A stretch of 20,271 nt of DNA, taken from positions 1 through 20,271 of the forward strand of contig JBBRGG010000028.1 in assembly GCA_038240875.1 (NCBI GenBank), in the 5' to 3' direction. The notes under the pieces are model-generated. The model did no database searches and was not told the origin of the DNA. It worked only from the letters and a program-made list of their open reading frames with translations. Source of the stretch: JBBRGG01 sp038240875. Lineage in GTDB: Bacteria; Planctomycetota; Phycisphaerae; Phycisphaerales; UBA1924. The position numbers and the translations under genes are program-made. Shown piece after piece: positions 14,467 to 20,271 of this stretch. Each line of letters starts with the position of its first letter. The stretch's first letter is position 1.

Positions 14467-16017
14467 ATGACGACGCTCAGCACTACCTCATCCACCGCCT
14501 CCACTACACCTTCGCCAGCAACTACTCCTTCCAACCACACCCGCCCCCACGTCACCGCCGCCTTCGCTATCAACTACGCGCCCGCGCCCGAAACCACCAA
14601 GGTCGAAATCCTTCCCCGCTACGGCCACTTCATCAACGGCTGCTTCGTCGAGCCCCTCGACAACACCTACTTCCCCACCATCAACCCCGCCAACGAAACC
14701 ACCCTCAGCCACATCGCCCAAGGTTCCTCGCGCGATGTGGATGCCGCCGTCAAAGCCGCTCGCAAAGCACACCCCGCGTGGGCCGCGCTCCCCGCGCTCG
14801 AACGTGGCAAGATCCTCTTCCGCGTCGCCCGCCGAATTCAAGAACGTGCTCGCGAACTCGCCGTCCTCGAAACCCTCGATAGTGGCAAGCCCATCAAAGA
14901 AAGCCGCGATGTCGATGTTCCACTCGCCGCCGCCCACTTCTTTTATCACGCTGGCTGGGCCGACAAACTCGATCACGCCTTCTCAGGCCGCCCTTGGTCT
15001 CCACTAGGCGTCTGTGGCCAGATTATTCCATGGAATTTCCCGCTGCTCATGGCTGCGTGGAAGCTCGCCCCCGCGCTCGCCTGTGGCAACACCATCGTCC
15101 TCAAGCCCGCCGAAACCACGTCTCTTACCGCGCTTCGCCTCGCCGAAATAATGCACGAAGTCGGCCTTCCCAAAGGCGTACTCAACATCGTCACAGGCGA
15201 TGGCAAAACCGGCGCTGCACTAGCCTGTCACCCTGACCTCAATAAAGTCGCCTTCACCGGCTCCACCGACGTCGGTAAAAAAATCGCCGCCGCAGTCGCC
15301 ACCACCGCCCGCAAGCCCGGGACGCACACGCCAAAGCTCACACTCGAACTTGGCGGCAAGTCTCCTCACATAATCTTCGAAGACGCCTCCATCGACCAAG
15401 CTATCGAAGGCATCATCTCGGGCATCTACTTCAATCAAGGCGAAGTCTGCTGCGCTGGCTCGCGCCTCCTGGTTCAAGAGCCCATCCTCCAAACCCTCAT
15501 CACCAAACTCAACCTCCGCCTAGCCTCACTCCGCGTCGGCGACCCGATAGACAAAAATACCGACGTCGGCGCAATAAACTCACGCGCCCAACTCAACCGC
15601 ATCGAACACTACCTCCGCGTTGGCCAAGACGAGGGCGCGACGCTTCACATGCCAGGTGGTCCTTCGCCCACCGGCAAAGGCTTCTGGTGCAAGCCTTGCT
15701 TCTTCACCGACGTGCAACCCAGCCACACCATCGCACGCGATGAAATCTTTGGACCCGTGCTCAGCGTCATGAGCTTCCGCACGCCTGACGAAGCCATCAG
15801 CCGCGCCAACAACACGCCCTTTGGACTCGCCGCCGGCATCTGGACCGACAAGGGCTCCAAGATCTTCGAGATCGCCAAGGCCCTCAAAGCTGGCGTCATC
15901 TGGTGCAACACCTACAACAAGTTCGACCCTTCAAGCCCCTTCGGTGGCTACAAAGAATCCGGCACCGGTCGCGAAGGTGGCGTCCAAGGCCTCAAGGCCT
16001 ATGTCAATCTCGCGTGA
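14467..16017 (+). CDS. NAD(P)+-dependent aldehyde dehydrogenase
   Basis: The protein has 516 residues from the ATG at 14467. The frame runs on upstream through the end of deoC, but that part is a shadow. All catalytic residues of the aldehyde dehydrogenase superfamily are present: Asn190 (IIPWNFP), Lys213 (IVLKPAE), Glu294 (LELGGKSP) and Cys328 (NQGEVCCAGSR). FTGSTDVG at 263-270 marks the cofactor site, and EIFGPVLSV and PFGGYKESGTGRE complete the family pattern. The enzyme oxidises an aldehyde to a carboxylate. Placed after deoC, acetaldehyde is the likely substrate; this is inference. The first 45 residues are a Thr/Ser/Pro-rich extension beyond the usual start. A short insertion with RKPGTHTP precedes the LTLELGG strand. 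It is convergent with dnaA. Confidence 0.95.
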   Translation: MTTLSTTSSTASTTPSPATTPSNHTRPHVTAAFAINYAPAPETTKVEILPRYGHFINGCFVEPLDNTYFPTINPANETTLSHIAQGSSRDVDAAVKAARKAHPAWAALPALERGKILFRVARRIQERARELAVLETLDSGKPIKESRDVDVPLAAAHFFYHAGWADKLDHAFSGRPWSPLGVCGQIIPWNFPLLMAAWKLAPALACGNTIVLKPAETTSLTALRLAEIMHEVGLPKGVLNIVTGDGKTGAALACHPDLNKVAFTGSTDVGKKIAAAVATTARKPGTHTPKLTLELGGKSPHIIFEDASIDQAIEGIISGIYFNQGEVCCAGSRLLVQEPILQTLITKLNLRLASLRVGDPIDKNTDVGAINSRAQLNRIEHYLRVGQDEGATLHMPGGPSPTGKGFWCKPCFFTDVQPSHTIARDEIFGPVLSVMSFRTPDEAISRANNTPFGLAAGIWTDKGSKIFEIAKALKAGVIWCNTYNKFDPSSPFGGYKESGTGREGGVQGLKAYVNLA

Positions 16018-16967
16018 TGCGCAATAAAAATTCTAAATGTATTTAGTAGCCTCTCTCTCCGAACATCTTGGGCGATCTCGCGCTTCTTGACGTCACGTGC
16101 AACGATGTTCCTGACTCAACCAAGAGCACAGAAGAACGCATGATCACTAGTTCTTTCGACGTATTAACGCTTTGATCCGTTTGCTTGGTGGCTATCTACG
16201 CTACGCGCGACAAAGTTACAGCGCTGAGCCATTCACGCTTTTTACTCCTTCGCTGTTGTCAACGATCGGCCGATGATGTGGCATCCGACTACGCGATTGG
16301 AAGCAGGGGCTTTGGCGAGGCGACCAGCCTCCGCAATCCTGCGTACCTAATCGCTTGCGTGAGCCTTCAGTCACTGCGCTTCGGTTCGACGTCGAGGCAG
16401 GTGTGCGACCGCCGAATCTCGATGTTGCTGCTGTCGCTGCCATCGACAGCAATCTTCTTGAATCGCTTTGCACAGCAACAATTCGTACGCGGATAGACGT
16501 ACTTGTGGCATCCAGCTTGTCGCCCCACACAACAAGAGCGCTTGCGGCAAAGGACTCGGCAATCGCCTCAATAATCCAGGACGATTACGATGCGTCGAAA
16601 TGCTCGAAGGCGCGAACAACGAGTTCTACCGTTCGCTACTTGCTGCGCGCACGGCGATCAAACGATTCTTCACACTATTGACAAACTTTGACCGCAGCCT
16701 GACGTGCCTGCTCCAGTGAGTAAGAATGTTTCCACACGTGCACGCGTGGATCCAAGCGAAGCTCATCATCGCGATTGTCCGTGGCGCAATACCTCTCGCC
16801 AGTGTGTGCACGATTTACAGAATGCTTGGAGAGAGAGCAATTTCTCTTTACCCAAGTTATCACCGATGTTTCGCCTCGAAATCGTACATTCGCTTCAGAT
16901 ATTAATTCGCGCAGACAATCCTCAAGCCACGTAAACACCATGCGAGCCATCCAGATTCCACCCAACT
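16018..16967. other. Gene-free stretch between the aldehyde dehydrogenase and dnaA
   Basis: These 950 bp lie between two converging genes. Several short frames exist on both strands, but none has a ribosome binding site, family motif or codon use like the neighbours. A small AT-rich dyad (CTAAAT-GT-ATTTAG, 16033-16046) directly after the aldehyde dehydrogenase could be a weak end-of-transcript structure. A 20-bp near-palindrome lies at 16731-16750. I see no rpmH, tRNA or known small RNA. One sequence, GTTTCCACA near 16729, matches the DnaA box consensus at 7 of 9 positions; a single one is not evidence of an origin. Confidence 0.6.
16731..16750. repeat. 20-bp near-palindrome
   Basis: TCCACACGTGCACGCGTGGA is its own reverse complement except at one base pair (A opposite C). 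It may be a protein-binding dyad or a hairpin. The function is unknown. Confidence 0.6.
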
Positions 16968-19169
16968 TCACGCATGCGCCCGCGTGATCTGCATCGCCAA
17001 TTCCTCGGCCAATTCTCGCACGCTCAACCCTCCAGAAGTTCCGTTCAGCCACCCAAGCTCGCCACCATCCGCCTGAGCCATTTCTCGCTCCAGCCGCTTC
17101 TGCGCCGTGATGATCGTCGAGTGATTAGGCCGCCCCATCGCTCGCGCAATCTCAGGGAACGACATCGTCGTAAGTCGTCGCGCAAGGTGCGCCGTCATCG
17201 ACCGCGCCAGCACCACCCGCTGATGCCGACTCTTTCCCATCACTTCGCCCACGTCCGCGCCCACCATCTTGCAAATCGTTTCCATGATCGCCATCACCGG
17301 GATCGGCCTCCGCGCTGCCCTAGGTTGTGGCGTTCCTTCGGTCAATCCCAACGCCTTGCGCACCAACACCGCACCAACCCGCAGACCCTTTGATCCTTTC
17401 ACGCCATTGATCTCCGCAGTATCACGCATTGGTTCACCCGAAAGTTCGGGCAAAAGCGTCCGTACTGCTTCGATCTGGATCAGCATACCTTCGATATCGC
17501 GCACGCTCGCCGGAAGCTGCCTAGCGCCAACATGCCCACTGCGTTCAGCCACCAGCGCAACCGCGCCGTCTTCGAGGGCCAAGCCGCGCCGAGCCGCCAA
17601 GTGCCGAACCAGTTCGCTCCGCAGCTTTGGATCAGGCGGATCGATTCGCACCACCGGGCCAGACATGCACCGCGATACCAATCGCTCATTAAACTTGGCA
17701 ACATCTCGTGGGTGCTCATCGCTCGCCATCGCTACCCGAGTTCCCGCGAGCCCCGCCGCATCCAGCGTGTGCAAAAGCTCCTGCTGCGTCGCTTCCTTGC
17801 TCGCAAGGAAATGCACATCATCGATGCACAACACATCGCACCTGCGATAAACCTTGCGAAACGCCTCGACCTTGTTCGCGCGAACCGCCTGAATGAATTC
17901 GTTAGTAAACACTTCCGCGCTCGTCCACCGAACAATCGCCGATGGGTTGCGTCGAAGCACTTCGTGGACGATTGCCCGCAGCAAGTGCGTCTTGCCCATG
18001 CCACACGAACCGTGCACCACAAGCATCGGCGAATCTCCACTCGCAAGCGCCCACGCCGCAGCGTGCGCCATCTGATTCGACGCGCCCACCACAAATGTCT
18101 CAAAGCGTTGCCGCGACGCTTCGCCATTCAGGTCGATACCAGAACGAACCAAAGGCCTTGTCGCGAATGGCGCACACAATGCCTGTGGCTGCGAACCTGA
18201 ACTCGCCCCCGCGACAAGACCAAAGCCTGTAGCAGCTTCTCCAAATCGAGCAGATTCTGCCGTCGAACGCGATTGGATCATGCCATCTGCGCGAGCACTG
18301 GCTTGACCCGTGTCGTCGATTCGGCCACGTGGCGCTGTCGGTGCCTTCGCCGCACCAGTTGCTTTCCTCATCGCCCATTGGTCACGCGATGCGCCCTCGT
18401 CGGCACCGCTCGCCAAAGTTTGGCCGTGGCTTTGCATGTGCGTCTTTGTTGAGCTTTCAGACATGGCTGGTGCTTCCATTGCCAAGCGACTCGCGCCGCC
18501 GTCGGCTGTACGTCCTGCACCGCGCTCCGATCCGCCGCCAATAATCGTGGCCTTGCGTGCGCTCCGAACAACACCTACGCCCGTCGTAGCCACGCCTCGA
18601 TGATTGCTCGCCACTCGTGCATCAACACAATACCGAATCACCGCCTGCGCTGCACGCCCAGCTCCGCTGCCAGCTTGTTCGATAGCCGCGCCCTCAACCC
18701 GCTCACCCATCGATTCGGTACAACTTACAGATCCTTTAAGACCTATACAACATCCAGTTGAATCTCCAGTTGAACGACTCGTTACTGGCGCGAGCGAACG
18801 CAGTACATCGCCAAATCGCCGCTCGATTGCCTTCGCAAGAAATCCCGACGCCGAAACAACCTCAACCACATCCGATGAAGTCCGCACGAACGACTGACCC
18901 GCGAAGTACCGCGTGTACTCCGACACACCAATCAAACGCACCAGCACGGCTTCATCCACCCACGTTGACTCGGCCCTTGACTCGGCCGTTGACTCAGCTA
19001 CTTTCGTCGATTTCCCGACCTCAGTTATCGATCCCCCCGAGTGCCTTCCCGTGCTATCGCTGTGCACAAGCGATTCATTGGGCTTTCTGCCTGTAGTCGA
19101 TTGGATCTCGAAGTTGATTACGCGAGCTTCGTCTTTATTGGTGTTATTCATTACGTTGCCCGTCTCCAC
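16968..19169 (-). CDS. dnaA: Chromosomal replication initiator protein DnaA, long form
   Basis: The protein has 733 residues and starts with GTG at 19169, chosen because a perfect AGGAGGT lies 6 bases upstream; an ATG at 19151 is the alternative. DnaA binds origin boxes and opens DNA for replication. Residues 70-126 resemble domain I, which recruits helicase. Residues about 127-345 are a very long Ala/Gly/Ser-rich linker. The AAA+ domain begins at RFETFVVGASNQMAHAAA (355-372), with Walker A GSCGMGKT (387-394), Walker B CIDD (448-451), NERLVSRC (494-501) with the arginine finger, and LPASVRDIEGML (552-563). Domain IV has KSRHQRVVLAR (646-656) and GRPNHSTI (679-686), where most bacteria have GGRDHTTV. 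E. coli DnaA is 467 residues; the surplus is the linker and a 70-residue N-terminal tail. Confidence 0.95.
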   Translation of the reverse strand: METGNVMNNTNKDEARVINFEIQSTTGRKPNESLVHSDSTGRHSGGSITEVGKSTKVAESTAESRAESTWVDEAVLVRLIGVSEYTRYFAGQSFVRTSSDVVEVVSASGFLAKAIERRFGDVLRSLAPVTSRSTGDSTGCCIGLKGSVSCTESMGERVEGAAIEQAGSGAGRAAQAVIRYCVDARVASNHRGVATTGVGVVRSARKATIIGGGSERGAGRTADGGASRLAMEAPAMSESSTKTHMQSHGQTLASGADEGASRDQWAMRKATGAAKAPTAPRGRIDDTGQASARADGMIQSRSTAESARFGEAATGFGLVAGASSGSQPQALCAPFATRPLVRSGIDLNGEASRQRFETFVVGASNQMAHAAAWALASGDSPMLVVHGSCGMGKTHLLRAIVHEVLRRNPSAIVRWTSAEVFTNEFIQAVRANKVEAFRKVYRRCDVLCIDDVHFLASKEATQQELLHTLDAAGLAGTRVAMASDEHPRDVAKFNERLVSRCMSGPVVRIDPPDPKLRSELVRHLAARRGLALEDGAVALVAERSGHVGARQLPASVRDIEGMLIQIEAVRTLLPELSGEPMRDTAEINGVKGSKGLRVGAVLVRKALGLTEGTPQPRAARRPIPVMAIMETICKMVGADVGEVMGKSRHQRVVLARSMTAHLARRLTTMSFPEIARAMGRPNHSTIITAQKRLEREMAQADGGELGWLNGTSGGLSVRELAEELAMQITRAHA
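18964..18999. repeat. 12-bp tandem triplication in the dnaA N-terminal tail
   Basis: Three units (GTTGACTCGGCC, CTTGACTCGGCC, GTTGACTCAGCT) lie head to tail. On the coding strand they give the repeated AES-x peptide around residues 58-68. The repeat is in frame and sits before domain I. Confidence 0.85.
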
Positions 19170-19175
19170 AGGCCG

Positions 19176-19182
19176 ACCTCCT
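19176..19182 (-). promoter_or_regulatory. Strong ribosome binding site of dnaA
   Basis: The minus strand reads AGGAGGT, 6 bases before the GTG at 19169. It is the best Shine-Dalgarno match in the window and decides the GTG start. Confidence 0.8.
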
Positions 19183-19220
19183 GTCCGTGCGTCCGTTCAC
19201 GTTCCATCCATCATCCACTC

Positions 19221-19250
19221 ACCATACAGAATCAAAATTAAACTGTTCAA
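19221..19250 (-). promoter_or_regulatory. Candidate dnaA promoter
   Basis: On the minus strand TTGAAC and TATGGT lie 18 bases apart, in an AT-rich patch. They match the -35 and -10 consensus at 5 and 4 of 6 positions. Transcription would start near 19214, about 45 bases before the dnaA start. This is a weak pattern match in the right place. Confidence 0.35.
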
Positions 19251-20072
19251 CGCCAACCGTTCGCACATTGTGCCTCGTACGCACGTTCCCGAACGCTCGT
19301 TCCAAAACTAATCCCCAACTAGTCCTCATTCACACCTCAACCTCACCAACTTGAAGTAGCTCCGTTCGTGAGTAGCTAAAAACTCAATCCACCCTTCCAA
19401 TCCACTTCCAAACCAAGGCAACTCAACAGGCCCCAGCACATCATGCACCAAGAACCTGTCGAGCACGGGCGCACTCGCCACCAAAGGGCACGTGCTTTGT
19501 GGCGTGCCAATCAATAGCGTGCGCTCGCACGCCTTAAACCATTGTGCTTCCTTGCAATCCCGCCCAACGCCACGAGGAGAAATCCCTCCCTCTTCCCTGT
19601 TACCGAATTGGTTACTCGAATGCCCTATCGAGCTCCGCAGCAAACCGAATCAGTCGAGCACACCCGCTTGCACCACCATGAGTTCAGTCCAAGCTTTGTC
19701 CAGCTAGGTATTCTTCATGCAGAAAATCGAGCGACAGTGCCACGCAGTGGCGTGCGTCTCTTGCGAGAACGCAACACAACTACGACAGGTGTGAAGCCGT
19801 CACCCCAAATCTGCATGACATGTATGCCATGCACCTTTGAAGCTCTGGTCACGACCGAACTCCACAAAAGGAGCTCGCAGCGTTGATTGGTCGGTCGATC
19901 CATGACCGTTGTCGGCTGCCGAACCCTGGCCGCCGTACAGATCCTACAGGTCGAAAGGACGCACACCGCATGCGCTTGCACACAGGGTCCTGCACTTGTA
20001 CCAAACATGTTCCACGTAACCAATTCCACGTAACTAAAGGCCAATTACATTGATACGACGAGTCCCCCAAAC

Positions 20073-20206
20073 AACGCATTCGACCTATCCAACGCATTCG
20101 ACCTATCCAACGCATTCGACCTATCCAACGCATTCGACCCATCCAACGCATTCGACCCATCCAACGCATTCGACCCATCCAACGCATTCGACCCATCCAA
20201 CGCATC
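20073..20206. repeat. 18-bp tandem array, seven full units plus a partial one
   Basis: The units are AACGCATTCGACCTATCC three times (20073-20126) and then AACGCATTCGACCCATCC four times (20127-20198), followed by a broken copy. The two variants differ at one base and occupy separate blocks, so each block expanded on its own. Since 18 is a multiple of three, several frames stay open through it (for example NAFDLS or NALDGS hexapeptides), but no start or gene context supports translation. Confidence 0.95.
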
Positions 20207-20211
20207 AAACC

Positions 20212-20271
20212 CACCAATGACACAACAAACACAAACACACCAATGACACAACAAACATAAACACACCAATG
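20212..20271. repeat. 26-bp tandem repeat running off the right edge
   Basis: Units start at 20212, 20238 and 20264 with CACCAATGACACAACAAACA; the first two differ at one base (CACAAACA versus CATAAACA at the unit end) and the third is cut by the window edge. The strand shown is almost free of G and T. The array follows the 18-bp array directly. Confidence 0.9.

Larger units (their letters stand above)
19170..20072. other. Upstream region of dnaA without a convincing gene
   Basis: About 900 bp lie between the dnaA start and the 18-bp array. A minus-strand frame at 19326-19643 has a protein-like second half (for example HDVLGPVELPWFGSGLEGW) but only a TTG start and no ribosome binding site, so it may be a gene remnant. 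Other frames look accidental. No row of DnaA boxes (TTATCCACA type) is seen, so I cannot call an origin. Confidence 0.55.

Noticed and set aside
16675..17052. Minus-strand frame of 125 residues overlapping the 3' end of dnaA
   Set aside because: Its start lies inside dnaA, it has no ribosome binding site, and codon use differs from the genes around it.
19326..19643. Minus-strand frame of 105 residues upstream of dnaA
   Set aside because: It has only a TTG start, no ribosome binding site and no recognised family. The second half looks protein-like, so it is mentioned in the region entry but not called a gene.
16018..20072. Replication origin beside dnaA
   Set aside because: No cluster of DnaA boxes was found; one 7-of-9 match is not enough, and the origin may lie outside the window or use another box.
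20045..20269. Open frame through the 18-bp array, giving NALDGS repeats
   Set aside because: An 18-bp repeat without stops leaves frames open by chance; the start is TTG in the 26-bp repeat and there is no gene context.
20073..20271. CRISPR array
   Set aside because: The units are directly adjacent without unique spacers, so these are tandem repeats.

Overview
The window reads as part of the chromosome of a non-photosynthetic Gram-negative-type bacterium, most likely a member of the Planctomycetota and perhaps Phycisphaerae. The pointers are a long multi-PDZ site-2 protease, a divergent DnaA with a very long linker, a TerB/DUF697 fusion, and plastid-type ycf35/ycf46 homologues without any photosynthesis gene. 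This placement is inference. I see no tRNA, rRNA, CRISPR array, transposase or phage gene.

Region 1 (1-6274, minus strand) is one compact transcription unit. Its gene order is a radical SAM protein of the PflX type, a 76-residue unknown, a Ycf46-like AAA+ ATPase, a Ycf35-like DUF1257 protein, a DUF2997 protein, a zinc-ribbon membrane protein with a signal-peptidase-I fold, a TPR protein, and the N-terminal part of a PilT-type pilus retraction ATPase that runs off the left edge. Three junctions are 4-bp ATGA stop/start overlaps. Most genes have clear Shine-Dalgarno sequences. The signal-peptidase-like protein appears to lack the Ser/Lys catalytic pair. This cluster is the best candidate for an undescribed system.

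Region 2 (6275-7003) is a divergent spacer of about 730 bp with two strong inverted repeats. It leads into hpd (4-hydroxyphenylpyruvate dioxygenase, tyrosine catabolism).

Region 3 (8781-16017, plus strand) holds a TerB-DUF697 protein, an RseP-type site-2 protease, a membrane-anchored alpha/beta hydrolase, deoC and an aldehyde dehydrogenase. DeoC releases acetaldehyde and the next gene could oxidise it. None of these five genes has a convincing Shine-Dalgarno sequence, unlike region 1 and unlike hpd and dnaA.

Region 4 (16018-20271) holds dnaA on the minus strand, convergent with the aldehyde dehydrogenase across an apparently gene-free 950 bp. Upstream of dnaA are about 1.1 kb without a convincing gene. 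They end in an 18-bp tandem array of seven copies and a 26-bp repeat that continues past the edge. Short tandem duplications recur throughout the window, both between genes and inside hydrolase and dnaA coding sequence.
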